The notes: generated from the sequence alone by a model not told the origin. 64,000 bases of DNA from Halomonas smyrnensis AAD6 (GCF_000265245.1 NZ_AJKS02000012.1:32399-96398), one strand, 5' to 3'; counted from the first letter of the stretch, positions 28,024 through 39,526 are shown. Made by a program: numbers and translations.

Positions 28024-30546
28024 CTAGGCGGTCGCCCGGCTCAGGTAGCGCTCGCGGAAGGTCTCCACCGGCACCGGCCGGCCGGTGAGAAAGCCCTGGA
28101 TCAGGGTGACGTGATAGGTGGCGAGCGCCTCGAGCTGGGCCTCGGTCTCCACGCCCTCGGCCACCACCCGCAGGCCGAGCTCCCGGGCCAGGCCCGTCAC
28201 CGCGGCGAGGATGGCGCCACTGCCCCGGGACTCGCCCAGGCCGCGGATGAAGGAGCGGTCGATCTTCAGCGTCGTGACCGGCAGCTCTTGCAGATAGCTC
28301 AGCGAGGAGTAGCCGGTGCCGAAGTCGTCGATGGCGAGCATGCAGCCCAGGTCACGAAGGGCCGCTAGGGTGGCCACGGCCTGCTGGTGCTGATCGAGCA
28401 GGGTGCTCTCGGTGAGCTCGAAGCCGATCTGGCCCGGCGGCAGATCGTGCTCCTCGTAGAGCCGGCGCACCTCGGCGACCAGATCGGCCTGCCAGAACTG
28501 GCGCGCCGAGAGGTTGATCGCCACCCGCGGCGGCGTCAGGCCGGCCTCCCGCCAGGCCCGGAGCTGACCGGCCACCAGCCGCATCAGCCGCCGCCCCAGC
28601 GGCAGGATCAGCCCGGAGCGCTCGGCCAGCGGAATGAAGTCCCCCGGCGACACCTCGCCGAGCCCCGGCGCGCGCCAGCGCAGCAGCGCCTCGGCACCCT
28701 GCACCTCGCCGCTGTCGCGGTCGATCAGCGGCTGGTAGTGAACGGACAGCCCCTCGCCGGTCTCGGCGGTGTTGCGCAGCGCCGTCTCCAGGGCCAGGTG
28801 CTGGTGATCCTCGACGTGCATCTCGGCGCGATAGAGCCGGTAGGTGTTCCGCCCCTCCTGCTTGGCCCGGTACATGGCCGCATCGGCCCGCTTCACCAGC
28901 CGCTCGGGCGTGTCGCCATCGTCGGGATAGACGCTGATGCCCAGGCTGCAGCCGACCCGGAAGCGATGCGAGCGCAGCTCGAAGGGCGCGCTCGCCGCCT
29001 CGATCAGCCGCCGCGCCACCCGGGTCACCTCGTCGACCTCCTTCACGTCGGGCAGCAGCACGATGAACTCGTCGCCGCCCAGCCGCGCCAGGGTGTCATC
29101 CTCGCGCAGGTGATGCTGCAGGCGCTCGGTGAGCCGCACCAGAAGCTCGTCGCCCACGGCATGGCCCAGCGAATCGTTGACCTGCTTGAAGTGATCCAGA
29201 TCCAGGAACAGCACCGCCAGGCGCCGCCCCTGGCGGTGGGTGTGGCGAATCGCCAGCGACAGCCGGTCGTCGAGCAGGCGCCGATTGGGCAGCCCGGTGA
29301 GCGGATCGTAGTAGGCCAGGTGGCGCACCCGCTCCTCGTTCTCGCGGATATGAGTGATGTCGGTGAACAGCGCGGCATAGTGGCTGACCTCGCCGCGTTC
29401 GTCGCGGATCGCCGAGATGGTCAGCAGCTCCAGGTAGAGCTCGCCGCTCTTGCGGCGGTTCCAGATCTCGCCGCGCCAGAAGCCGCTCTGCTGCAGCGTG
29501 TCCCACATGTCGCGGTAGAAGGCCGCGTCATGGCGCCCGGAGGACAGCACCGCCGGCGTATGGCCGACCACCTCCTCGAGGGAGTATCCGGTCATGTGGG
29601 TGAAGGCCGGATTGACGAAGCGGATGCGCGTCTGCGGGTCGGTGATGATGATGCCTTCCAGCGAGGCATCGATGACCCGCTCGGCCAGCTGCAGGCTCTC
29701 CCGCGATTCGGCCAGCGCCCGGTCGCGCGCCTCGAGCGCCTCGCGCAGGTCCTGCAGGTAGCCGTGCTCGACCCCGGCGAGCAGGTCCTGAAAGCCGAGC
29801 AGGCCATTCACCTCGCCCGACGCATCGAGCACCGCCAGGTGGCGCACGCCCTCGCCGACCAGCGCCTCCCGGGCGCGGATCAGCGGCTCGTCGGCGCCGA
29901 TGGTCATCAGCGGGCGGCTGGCCAGCTCGCCGACGCTCATCGAGCCCGGATGACGGGCGACGAAGCGCACCAGATCGCGTTCGGTGAGGATGCCCAGCGA
30001 GCGCGACGCATCCTCCACCACGGCGGCCTCGGCGCCGGCATTGCGCATCCGGCGCGCCGCCTCGGCCAGGCCGAGCGCGCTCGACAGCACCAGCGGCGAG
30101 CGCCGCATGGCGCCCTTCACCTCGCGCAGCCGCAGATAGGGCTCGAGGCCCTGGTTCAGCGCCACGTCGCTCTGGGACACCATGCCCAGCGGCCGCCCAT
30201 CGTCGTCCACCACCAGCAGGTGGCGATAGCCCAGCCGGGCGAAGCGGGCGGCGACCTCGCCCACCGACACGCCGCGGCCGATGGTGACCACCGGGCGGCT
30301 CATCACCTCACCGACCGGACGGCGCATCGATTCGGGATCGGCGAAGTCGAGGGCCAGGCTGTCGCGCTCGGTCCAGATGCCCAGGGTCCGCCCCTCCTCG
30401 ACTACCAGGATCGCGCTGCAGCGCCGCTGGCTCATGCGCGTGGCGGCCTCGCACAGCGGCGTGTCCGGCCCGCAGCTGAGCAGGCCGGTGTTCATGATCC
30501 GTTCGACGGAGAGGGCGTGGGTGTTGAGCAGCTGATCCGAGTCCAT
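28024..30546 (-). CDS. CBS-PAS-GGDEF-EAL cyclic-di-GMP enzyme
   Basis: An 840-residue cytoplasmic c-di-GMP signalling protein. Four CBS repeats occupy about residues 8-265, then a short coiled coil, a PAS domain (295-415; NPAFTHMTGYSLEEVVGHTP), a GGDEF domain (420-580) and an EAL domain (600-835). The cyclase site RLGGDEF is intact with an I-site (REDD five residues before). The phosphodiesterase site is also intact: EALLRW, ELTES, DDFGTGYSSL, KIDRSF, EGVETE. CBS domains usually sense adenine nucleotides, so energy state may set the balance. It is followed upstream by a second c-di-GMP gene in the same orientation. Confidence 0.93.
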   Translation of the reverse strand: MDSDQLLNTHALSVERIMNTGLLSCGPDTPLCEAATRMSQRRCSAILVVEEGRTLGIWTERDSLALDFADPESMRRPVGEVMSRPVVTIGRGVSVGEVAARFARLGYRHLLVVDDDGRPLGMVSQSDVALNQGLEPYLRLREVKGAMRRSPLVLSSALGLAEAARRMRNAGAEAAVVEDASRSLGILTERDLVRFVARHPGSMSVGELASRPLMTIGADEPLIRAREALVGEGVRHLAVLDASGEVNGLLGFQDLLAGVEHGYLQDLREALEARDRALAESRESLQLAERVIDASLEGIIITDPQTRIRFVNPAFTHMTGYSLEEVVGHTPAVLSSGRHDAAFYRDMWDTLQQSGFWRGEIWNRRKSGELYLELLTISAIRDERGEVSHYAALFTDITHIRENEERVRHLAYYDPLTGLPNRRLLDDRLSLAIRHTHRQGRRLAVLFLDLDHFKQVNDSLGHAVGDELLVRLTERLQHHLREDDTLARLGGDEFIVLLPDVKEVDEVTRVARRLIEAASAPFELRSHRFRVGCSLGISVYPDDGDTPERLVKRADAAMYRAKQEGRNTYRLYRAEMHVEDHQHLALETALRNTAETGEGLSVHYQPLIDRDSGEVQGAEALLRWRAPGLGEVSPGDFIPLAERSGLILPLGRRLMRLVAGQLRAWREAGLTPPRVAINLSARQFWQADLVAEVRRLYEEHDLPPGQIGFELTESTLLDQHQQAVATLAALRDLGCMLAIDDFGTGYSSLSYLQELPVTTLKIDRSFIRGLGESRGSGAILAAVTGLARELGLRVVAEGVETEAQLEALATYHVTLIQGFLTGRPVPVETFRERYLSRATA

Positions 30547-30608
30547 TCGCTTACCGCATCAAAGGGGAACCCCTCAATCTAGCGCAATGTCACTTTTCAG
30601 CGACAGGC

Positions 30609-32375
30609 TTACCCGGCGTCCTGTTGACGACGGTCAATGAACAGGCTGTTGCCGGGCTGACGCTTGGCCTGCCCCTTCAGCTCGGCGAGCACATTGCCGA
30701 TGTCCATGGCGGTCTTCTCTGCCCCGGGCGCGACGGCGTGATAGGCCAGCGACAGCGACATCAGCGGCACGAAGCGCTCACGCCCCTCGCGATCGTGGCC
30801 CGGAAAGCCGCCGGCCTCGCGATGCGCCGACGAATAGAACTCTGGCGCGAAGTGTGCGAAGCGCGACAGGATCGCCTCGCAGCGCTCCCGGGCCGATGCC
30901 TCCGGCAGCACCAGCATGAAGTCGTCGCCACCCACGTGGCCGACGAAGCCCTCCTCGCCGACTTCCTCCTGCAGCATCCGTCCCAGCGAGAGGATGACCT
31001 GGTCGCCCCGGGCATAGCCGTAGGCATCGTTGTAGGCCTTGAAGGCATCGAGGTCGGCATAGACGGCGACGAAGGCGCACCCCCGGGCCAGGCAGGCGGC
31101 CAGGGTGTCGTGGATCGCCTCGTTGCCGGGCAGGCCGGTGAGCGGGTTGGCCTGGCGCGCCGTGCGCACCTGGATCGCGGTGATCTCGCGTAGCAGATCG
31201 ATGATCTGCCCCAGGCCGCGATAGCGGCCCGCGTCGTCGACGATCACGAAGTCGTCCCGGCCCGCCTTGGGCGAACCGGTGATGCGCCGGCTCAGCGCCT
31301 CCAGCGGCATCGAGGCCTCGGCCACCAGCATGCGGCGATCCATCAGCTCGTCGATGGCCCGCCGGGCATGCAGCGAGTGGCTGAAGGGATTGGCGAACAC
31401 GCCCAGGAACTCGTGCTGGCGCACCACGCCCACCGGGCGATCGTCGTCGTCCAGCACCGCCAGGCAGCGCAGTTCCGGATCGTGGCGGAAACGCTCCACC
31501 ACCTCGGGCACCGGCGTGCCCTGACGCACCGGCTCCAGATGCCGGCACAGCATGGCGGCCGTGGTGCCGAAGGAGCCGGACACCTCCTGGCGCGCCGGCA
31601 GGGTGGGCTCGAGCCGGGTCGGCGGATGCCGCGACGGCCGGGCGAAGTGATAGCCCTGCATCAGGGTGCAGTTCATCTCCCACAGGCAGCGCTGCTCGCC
31701 GTCGGTCTCGATGCCCTCGGCGATGACCTGGCAGCCGAGGCTCTTCGACACATCGAGCAGCGAGTTCAGGAACTGGCACTTGCCCGGATCGCGATCGATG
31801 CCGTGGGCGAAGTGGCGGTCCACCTTGACGAAATCCGGACGCAGCTCGGCCCAGTGACGCAGGCTCGAATAGCCGGCGCCCAGGTCGTCCAGCGCCACCT
31901 GGAAGCCCATGCGGCGGTAGTGATCCACGGCCTGGCGCATCAGCGCATAGTCGTGGATCGGCAGGTGCTCGGTGAGCTCGATCACCACCCGCTCCGGCGA
32001 CAGCCCCACGCCGTCCAGGTAGGCGCGGGTCAGCCCCTCGCGGAAGTCGTGCTCGAGCAGCGAGGCCGGCATCACGTTGAGAAACAGCCGCCCGGGCAGC
32101 CCGCCCTGGGCGAAGGCCTCGATGGCCCGCCGGCGGCACAGCAGGTCCAGCGCCAGCAGCCGCCCCGCCTGGCGGGCGCAGTCGAACAGCGCCACCGGCG
32201 AGTGCAGCGGCGATCCTTCGGGGCCGCGTGCCAGCGCCTCGTAGCCGAAGATGCCCTGGCAGCCGGCATCGACGATGGGCTGGAACAGCGGCGTGATCGC
32301 GCCCTCGTCGAGTATCCGCGCCAGCTCGTCGAGCTGTTCGGCCGTCGCCTGCTCTGACCGATCTCCGTTCTGCAT
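30609..32375 (-). CDS. EAL-CBS-GGDEF cyclic-di-GMP phosphodiesterase
   Basis: A 588-residue protein with reversed order: EAL domain (about residues 15-250), CBS pair (275-395) and GGDEF-type domain (410-580). EAL residues are complete (YEALARG, NVMPASLLE, ELTEH, DDLGAGYSSL, KVDRHF, EGIETD). The cyclase motif reads GGDDF instead of GGDEF and no I-site precedes it, so phosphodiesterase is the likelier activity. It lies 62 bp upstream of, and is codirectional with, the larger CBS-PAS-GGDEF-EAL gene. Confidence 0.9.
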   Translation of the reverse strand: MQNGDRSEQATAEQLDELARILDEGAITPLFQPIVDAGCQGIFGYEALARGPEGSPLHSPVALFDCARQAGRLLALDLLCRRRAIEAFAQGGLPGRLFLNVMPASLLEHDFREGLTRAYLDGVGLSPERVVIELTEHLPIHDYALMRQAVDHYRRMGFQVALDDLGAGYSSLRHWAELRPDFVKVDRHFAHGIDRDPGKCQFLNSLLDVSKSLGCQVIAEGIETDGEQRCLWEMNCTLMQGYHFARPSRHPPTRLEPTLPARQEVSGSFGTTAAMLCRHLEPVRQGTPVPEVVERFRHDPELRCLAVLDDDDRPVGVVRQHEFLGVFANPFSHSLHARRAIDELMDRRMLVAEASMPLEALSRRITGSPKAGRDDFVIVDDAGRYRGLGQIIDLLREITAIQVRTARQANPLTGLPGNEAIHDTLAACLARGCAFVAVYADLDAFKAYNDAYGYARGDQVILSLGRMLQEEVGEEGFVGHVGGDDFMLVLPEASARERCEAILSRFAHFAPEFYSSAHREAGGFPGHDREGRERFVPLMSLSLAYHAVAPGAEKTAMDIGNVLAELKGQAKRQPGNSLFIDRRQQDAG

Positions 32376-32629
32376 GGCGCCTCCTTTTCAGGTCGCAGGG
32401 GCCGGTACATGTACGCCTTAGACTGCTCGACGAGAGCTCCGAATACTGAGCTGGGGAGTCACAACACCAAATTGGCGAGCCGGACATCTTGCCGCTACGG
32501 GGATAAGCCTGCTTGGCGGTATCCTGAATGATGTTATATCAGTGTTTGATGTCTTTAAGATGGCAACGGTCACTGTCAGAGTTCGGCAGGCTACCGCCCA
32601 ACTTAAAACCTCGGCCTCGAGCACCCAGC
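32376..32629. other. 254-bp low-GC intergenic region
   Basis: Located between the EAL-CBS-GGDEF gene and the TauE/SafE gene, both leftward. It is lower in GC than its surroundings and has a GTACATGTAC palindrome at 32405-32414, near the expected promoter of the c-di-GMP gene. I see no gene or RNA here. Confidence 0.5.
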
Positions 32630-33376
32630 CTACCCCAGCGCCTTGACGATCAGCTGCACGCCGACGATCGCCATGGCCAGCACCACCAGCCGGTAGAACA
32701 GCCGCTCGTTGACGCGATGCTGCAGCCACAGGCCGCTGCGCACCCCCGCCCAGGCCACCGGCACCAGCACCAGCGAGGCCCAGATGCTGGTCAGGTTGAT
32801 CTCGCCGAGCACCAGGTAGGGCGGCAGCTTCATCAGATTGACGGAGGCGAACATCAGGGTCGTGGTGGCGATGAAGGTCATCTTGGGCAGGTGACGCGGC
32901 ACCAGATAGAGGTTCATCGGCGGCGCCCCGGCATGGGCGATGAAGCTGGTGATCCCGGTGGCGATCCCCGCCGGCCAGGCCCAGAAGGCGCGGATCGGCC
33001 GCGACGAGGCGGGCTTGGCGATCATGTAGGCGACGAACAGCAACGAGATCACGCCCAGCAGCAGGCGCACGTGATCCTCGTTCAGGCTGCCCGCTACCAG
33101 GCTCGCCGCCGCCACGCCGATGGCCAGCCCCGGCAGCAGACGCTTCACCTCGGCCATGTCCTGATGCCCCCACCAGGCCTTCACCGCCAGCGCATCCATC
33201 ACCAGCAGCAGCGGCAGCAGCAGGCCCGCCGCCTCGATGGGCCCGATGGCCAGCGCCATCAGCGGGACCGAGAGGGTGCCGAAGCCGCCGGCGAAACCGC
33301 CCTTGGAGACACCGGTGAGATAGGTGGAGAGCACGATCAGCGTCCAGGCGAGCCAGGAGTAGTCGGGCAGGGTCAT
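32630..33376 (-). CDS. TauE/SafE family permease
   Basis: A 248-residue inner-membrane protein with about eight hydrophobic helices in two repeats, of the TSUP (TauE/SafE) family of anion exporters, often for sulfite, sulfoacetate or similar compounds. The family signature GVSKGGFAGGFGTLSVPLMAL occurs near residue 20, and GITSFIAHAGAPPMNLYLVP near residue 125. The start at 33376 (MTLPDYSWLAW) replaces a long unsupported extension that would run into the tRNA terminator. Substrate unknown. Confidence 0.88.
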   Translation of the reverse strand: MTLPDYSWLAWTLIVLSTYLTGVSKGGFAGGFGTLSVPLMALAIGPIEAAGLLLPLLLVMDALAVKAWWGHQDMAEVKRLLPGLAIGVAAASLVAGSLNEDHVRLLLGVISLLFVAYMIAKPASSRPIRAFWAWPAGIATGITSFIAHAGAPPMNLYLVPRHLPKMTFIATTTLMFASVNLMKLPPYLVLGEINLTSIWASLVLVPVAWAGVRSGLWLQHRVNERLFYRLVVLAMAIVGVQLIVKALG

Positions 33377-33530
33377 GTGCGCATCCTTGTGCCCCGCATC
33401 GGTCGGCGGGTTCTCATTGCGGTGAGCCAGTCGGAGAGCATACCGGGCCGAGCACGTCTCTTTCATCTCGCGCGGCCGGCAAAGGGGGTGTGGATAACGA
33501 GGCGCTGTGGACAAAGGCGAGGCGAACGAA

Positions 33531-33560
33531 AAAGGGCCCACGGATAACCGTGGGCCCTTT
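33531..33560 (-). terminator. Terminator of the tRNA-Arg gene
   Basis: A perfect 13-bp stem (33531-33543 with 33548-33560) around ATAA. On the minus strand it is followed by a T run (the AAAAA before 33533 on the plus strand), 11 bp after the tRNA. Confidence 0.92.
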
Positions 33561-33570
33561 CGAGATTCGG

Positions 33571-33647
33571 TGGCGCGCCCTAAAGGATTCGAACCTTTGA
33601 CCTTCGCCTCCGGAGGGCGACGCTCTATCCAGCTGAGCTAAGGGCGC
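33571..33647 (-). tRNA. tRNA-Arg (anticodon CCG)
   Basis: A 77-nt cloverleaf on the minus strand. The acceptor stem GCGCCCT/AGGGCGC, D-arm AGCTCAGCTGGATAGAGC, anticodon loop CTCCGGA (anticodon CCG, reading CGG), T-arm GGTTCGAATCC and an encoded CCA end are all visible. The discriminator base is G. It reads the CGG arginine codon, useful in a GC-rich genome. It stands alone and has its own terminator. Confidence 0.97.
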
Positions 33648-33880
33648 GCGGTGCTCGAGGGCTGGCGCCACCGAGCGAGGCACATCCTACCTTGCCGCCT
33701 GTCGACTGTCTAGCCGTGACGCGGCCCTGGCCGGGCGGCAGACGGCGTCTCTCGGCGCCGGCGGGGCGAGAGACGCGTGCGCGAAATGTGCAAACGATAC
33801 CGACGCCTTGAATTCCCCGGTGCTCATCGTCAGGTCATGGAGGACAAGGATGACATCAACCGAGAACTCAGGAGTGCTCC

Positions 33881-35032
33881 ATGGCTAACGCAACAGCGAC
33901 GGCAAACGAGACTCAGGCACCGGTACTTCAATGGCAGGACATCGACGGGCTGCTCGAGGCGAAGGAATCGCCGTGCATCAGTCTCTACGTTCCCACCACC
34001 CCCGTCTCCAACTATCGCGAGGAAAACCGAATCCTCTACAAGGATCAGATCAAGGAGGCGGCACACGAGCTCGAGCGTCAGGACATCGACAAGTCGCTGC
34101 GCGCCGAGCTGATCGAACGACTGGAAAGCGTCGGCACGGACGAGGCCTTCTGGACCCACCAGCAGAATGGCCTGGCGGTCTTCGTCTCGCCCGAGCGCTT
34201 CGAGGTCAGGAAGATGATGACCCGCCCCGAGAAGGCCCAGGCCATCGTGGGCGATGCCTTCCACCTGCGCCCCGCGCTGCGCGAGGCCTCCCACTGGATG
34301 CAGTACCGCGTGCTGTGCGTCAGTCTGCATGACGTGGCGCTGTACGACGGCAACCAGGACCAGCTGACCGAGGTGGCGCTGCACAGCAACGTGCCGCGGG
34401 GCATGGGCGAGGCGCTGGGCAAGACCGAGACCTCGGCCAACCGCAAGGACGGCGACCGCAGCGGCGACGACAGCACGGACCTCAAGCAGTACTTCCAGGC
34501 CGTCGACAAGGCCATCCGCGACCATCACGCCGATCCCCGGCAGCGCCCGCTGGTGCTGGCCATGGTCGCCGAGCATCAGGGCCTGTTCCGCGAGGTCAGC
34601 GAGCATCCCCAGCTTCTCGAGCAGGGCGTGGATCAGGAGCCCTTCGAGGCGATTCGCCAGCACCGGCTGAGCGAACTCTCCCGCGAGGTGGCCCAGCGCG
34701 CCACGCGCACCGACCTCGAACGCCTCATCGAGCAGTACCAGCAGAAGGCCGCCCAGGGCGAAGGCGAGAGCGATCTCGAGCAGATCGCCTACTCGGCCAC
34801 CATCGGCCAGGTCGGCACACTGCTGATCGACGAGGAGGCCCGCATCGAGGGCACCGTCGATAGCGAAGGCGGCAGGGTCGACTACGATCGCACCGGCTCG
34901 GAGGACGTGCTCGACGCGGTCGCGCGGCACGTCATCAACACCGACGGCGACGTGGTCTTCGTGCCCAGCGAGCTGATGCCCGGCAACAGCGGCGCGGCGG
35001 CCATCCTGCGCTACGCCATGGAGCCGGTGTAA
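33881..35032 (+). CDS. baeRF3-type protein (bacterial eRF1-like fold)
   Basis: A 383-residue soluble acidic protein. The start (LLEAKESPCISLYVPTTP), the middle (RVLCVSLHDVALYDGNQDQLTEV) and the end (VVFVPSELMPGNSGAAAILRY) match the family I know as bacterial archaeo-eukaryotic release factor family 3. The fold relates to eRF1/Pelota domains 2-3; the bacterial members have no proven role, though links to ribosome rescue or stress have been proposed. A catalytic GGQ motif is absent. The gene is monocistronic, next to a tRNA, with a leader rich in AT before the ATG at 33881. Confidence 0.78.
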   Translation: MANATATANETQAPVLQWQDIDGLLEAKESPCISLYVPTTPVSNYREENRILYKDQIKEAAHELERQDIDKSLRAELIERLESVGTDEAFWTHQQNGLAVFVSPERFEVRKMMTRPEKAQAIVGDAFHLRPALREASHWMQYRVLCVSLHDVALYDGNQDQLTEVALHSNVPRGMGEALGKTETSANRKDGDRSGDDSTDLKQYFQAVDKAIRDHHADPRQRPLVLAMVAEHQGLFREVSEHPQLLEQGVDQEPFEAIRQHRLSELSREVAQRATRTDLERLIEQYQQKAAQGEGESDLEQIAYSATIGQVGTLLIDEEARIEGTVDSEGGRVDYDRTGSEDVLDAVARHVINTDGDVVFVPSELMPGNSGAAAILRYAMEPV

Positions 35033-35069
35033 GTGCCGATATCGGCGCCGCGGTAGGCCGCGGCCCCCA

Positions 35070-35093
35070 CGGGGCATCCCGGGCGATGCCCCG
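35070..35093 (+). terminator. Hairpin after the baeRF3 gene
   Basis: CGGGGCATC (35070-35078) and GATGCCCCG (35085-35093) form a perfect stem 38 bp after the stop. A second stem follows at 35107-35130. Neither has a strong T tract. The remaining gap to 35294 shows only the cytochrome promoter region. Confidence 0.5.
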
Positions 35094-35294
35094 AACCAGG
35101 TCCACCAGCGGCGGCCCTCGGGTCGCCGCTGCTGCGTTGGCCTCCGCGGCTCCCCCCGCTGGCTTCCCTCACCGGCCTCGTTCGCCGCGCAGTTGATCGG
35201 CGACATTTTCCGGGCGGGGGACTGTCGCTATACTGCGCCCATCACGCCGCCGTCCGTGATCCGATAACAAGACCGTCAATGAGAGGTGGTGAGA

Positions 35295-36062
35295 GTGAAT
35301 GCCAGCAAGCTGATCCTGGGATGCCTGACGTTGCTCGGCCTGGTGACCGCGGCCTCGGCCCATGCCCAGCAGGAGGTGGACCGCGAGGCCCTCGCCGAGC
35401 GCCTGGCGCCGGTGGGCCAGCTGTGCCTGGAGGGCGAGGACTGCGGCACCGCCATGGCCTCGGCCGGCGCCGGCGACACCGGCACCGCCGGCGATGCCAT
35501 CGACGGCGAGGGCATCTATGGCAGCATCTGCATGGCCTGCCACGAGACCGGTGCCGCCGGCTCCCCGATCCGCGGCGACGAGGCGGCCTGGGCCGAGCGC
35601 ACCGGCAAGGGCTTCGCCACCCTGCTCGACCACGCCCTCAACGGCTTCAACGCCATGCCGGCCCGCGGCGGCAATCCCAACCTTTCGGATGCGGAGGTGC
35701 GCGCCGCGGTGGCCTATCTGGTCGAGCCGGTGATGGACGTGCCGGCCGCCGACGACACCGCGGCCGCGCCCGACGAAGACGCCAGCGCCACCGCCAGTGA
35801 CGCGGCGCCGGCCGAGAGCGGCGCGGACGGCGAGGCCCTCTACGCCAGCGCGCCCTGCGCCGCCTGCCATGCCGCCGGCGTCGCCGGGGCGCCCAAGCTC
35901 GGCGACACCGAGGCCTGGGCACCGCGCATCGACAAGGGCATGGAGACCCTCTACGCCAGCGCCATCAACGGCATCGGCACCATGCCGCCCAAGGGCGGCG
36001 CCGGCCTGCCCGACGAGGAGATCAAGGCCATCGTCGACTACATGGTCGGCGAGGCACAGTGA
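35295..36062 (+). CDS. Dihaem cytochrome c5-type protein
   Basis: Exported electron carrier of about 255 residues. A signal peptide ends near ASAHAQQE. Two class-I haem domains each have a CXXCH site (CMACHETG and CAACHAAG) and a distal Met in NAMPARGG and GTMPPKGG. An acidic Ala/Asp linker joins them. No ATG is available: GTG codons at 35286, 35289 and 35295 are in frame, and GAGAGG at 35281-35286 favours 35295. Resembles CycB/cytochrome c5 located near rep in pseudomonads, matching the gene order here. Confidence 0.88.
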   Translation: MNASKLILGCLTLLGLVTAASAHAQQEVDREALAERLAPVGQLCLEGEDCGTAMASAGAGDTGTAGDAIDGEGIYGSICMACHETGAAGSPIRGDEAAWAERTGKGFATLLDHALNGFNAMPARGGNPNLSDAEVRAAVAYLVEPVMDVPAADDTAAAPDEDASATASDAAPAESGADGEALYASAPCAACHAAGVAGAPKLGDTEAWAPRIDKGMETLYASAINGIGTMPPKGGAGLPDEEIKAIVDYMVGEAQ

Positions 36063-36106
36063 CGCTCGCGCCAGGCCGGCAACGACGGAAACGGTAGACA
36101 TAAAAA

Positions 36107-36132
36107 AGCGGGGCGCCCGGTGGCGCCCCGCT
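36107..36132. terminator. Bidirectional terminator between cytochrome c5 and rep
   Basis: AGCGGGGCGCC (36107-36117) and GGCGCCCCGCT (36122-36132) close a CGGT loop. On the minus strand it is followed by a T run, so it primarily ends rep. Confidence 0.9.
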
Positions 36133-36158
36133 CGTCGTTCCGCTGGCCTGGATCGCCG

Positions 36159-38212
<2,054 letters not shown>

Positions 38213-38216
<4 letters not shown>

Positions 38217-38734
38217 GCGTCACTCCTCGGCGCGGCGATCGACTCGCTTTCGGGAAGCGCGGCCCCCGGAAGGCCGGCCCCCACGAATTCCAGCTGTCGC
38301 CAGGCCTCGAAGACCAGCACCGCGGCGGCGTTGGACAGATTCAGGCTGCGGCTCTCGGCCAGCATGGGAATGCGCAGGCGCTGCGATTCGGGCAGGGCGT
38401 CGAGCATCGCCTGGGGCAGGCCGCGGGTCTCGGGGCCGAATACCAGGGCGTCGCCCTCGCAGTAGGCCGGCTCGTGGTAGCCGGTGCGGCCGCGGGTCGA
38501 GACCGCGAATACCCGCCTCGGCGCCACCTCGGCGAGGAAGGCCGCCCAGTCGGCATGCACCCGCACCCGGGCCCACTCATGATAGTCGAGGCCGGCGCGG
38601 CGCAGCCGCTTGTCGTCGAGGGTGAAGCCCAGCGGCTCGATCAGGTGCAGCCGGAAGCCGGTGTTGGCGCACAGGCGGATCAGGTTGCCGGTGTTGGGCG
38701 GGATCTCGGGCTGGTAGAGCACCACGTCGAGCAT
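38213..38734 (-). CDS. trmL: tRNA (cytidine/uridine-34 2'-O)-methyltransferase
   Basis: SPOUT-fold enzyme that methylates the wobble ribose of certain leucine tRNAs. The 173-residue protein shows [20 protein letters not shown] near residue 7, [25 protein letters not shown] and [20 protein letters not shown], the SAM-binding knot. The start at 38734 ([13 protein letters not shown]) drops a 15-residue upstream extension. Its last codons overlap the rep start. Confidence 0.94.
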
Positions 38735-38778
38735 CGATGACTCCTGTAGACGGCGGGGAGGACAGGGCCGCCAACGCA

Positions 38779-38803
38779 CTCGGGCCCCGAAACGGGGCCC
38801 GAG
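38779..38803 (-). terminator. Hairpin at the 3' end of pyrE
   Basis: An 11-bp perfect stem (38779-38789 with 38793-38803) closes an AAA loop downstream of pyrE on the minus strand. No T run follows. Confidence 0.55.
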
Positions 38804-38845
38804 GCAGCGAGCGGGCGGCCGGTCTCGGCGCCCTGGCGGGCGGGC

Positions 38846-39526
38846 TCAGTCGCCCGCGATGCCGTAGCGGTCGCGATAGGCGCGGATCGCCTCGGCGTGG
38901 CCGCGCAGTTCGTCGCCGGCATGGACCTCGAGGTACTCGAGCACCATGTCCAGGGTGACGATGCTCACCACCGGCATGCCGTAGGCGGCCTCGACCTGCT
39001 GGATGGCGCTGCGCGGGTCGCTGTCGTCGCCGCCGCGCTCCTGGCGGTCCAGCGCCACCACCACGCCGGCGGCCTCGGCGCCGGCGTCCCCGATCAGCCC
39101 CATCACCTCGCGGATCGCGGTGCCGGCGGTGATGACGTCATCGATGATCAGGATGCGGCCGGCCAGCGCCGCGCCGACGATGTTGCCGCCTTCGCCGTGG
39201 GCCTTGGCCTCCTTGCGATTGAACGCATAGGGCAGGTCGCGGTCATGATGATCCGCCAGCGCCACCGCGGTGGTCGCGGCCAGGGGAATGCCCTTGTAGG
39301 CCGGGCCGAACAGCACGTCGGCCTCGAGGCCGCTGTCGGCGATGGCCTGGGCATAGAAACGGCCCAGCTTCGCCAGGGCGCGGCCGCTCTTGAACAGGCC
39401 GGCGTTGAAGAAGTAGGGGCTGGTACGCCCGGACTTGAGGGTGAACTCGCCGAAGCGCAGCACGCCCTGCTCGATGGCGAACTCGATGAAGGCCTGCTGA
39501 TAGGGTTGCAGGGTCGATGCGGCCAC
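38846..39526 (-). CDS. pyrE: Orotate phosphoribosyltransferase
   Basis: Converts orotate and PRPP to orotidine-5'-phosphate in pyrimidine synthesis. The 226-residue protein carries [14 protein letters not shown] near residue 37, [24 protein letters not shown] and the PRPP-binding [13 protein letters not shown]. It starts with GTG at 39526, supported by GGAGG four bases upstream on the minus strand; no ATG fits. It is divergent from crc, the same pairing seen in Pseudomonas. Confidence 0.95.
   Translation of the reverse strand: MAASTLQPYQQAFIEFAIEQGVLRFGEFTLKSGRTSPYFFNAGLFKSGRALAKLGRFYAQAIADSGLEADVLFGPAYKGIPLAATTAVALADHHDRDLPYAFNRKEAKAHGEGGNIVGAALAGRILIIDDVITAGTAIREVMGLIGDAGAEAAGVVVALDRQERGGDDSDPRSAIQQVEAAYGMPVVSIVTLDMVLEYLEVHAGDELRGHAEAIRAYRDRYGIAGD

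Noticed and set aside
28387..30582. 731-codon ORF antisense to the CBS-PAS-GGDEF-EAL gene
   Set aside because: Shadow frame; the opposite strand has full GGDEF and EAL signatures.
33571..33647. Integrated element at the tRNA-Arg gene
   Set aside because: tRNA genes are common integration sites, but no integrase, duplicated tRNA 3' end or change in gene content is seen on either side.
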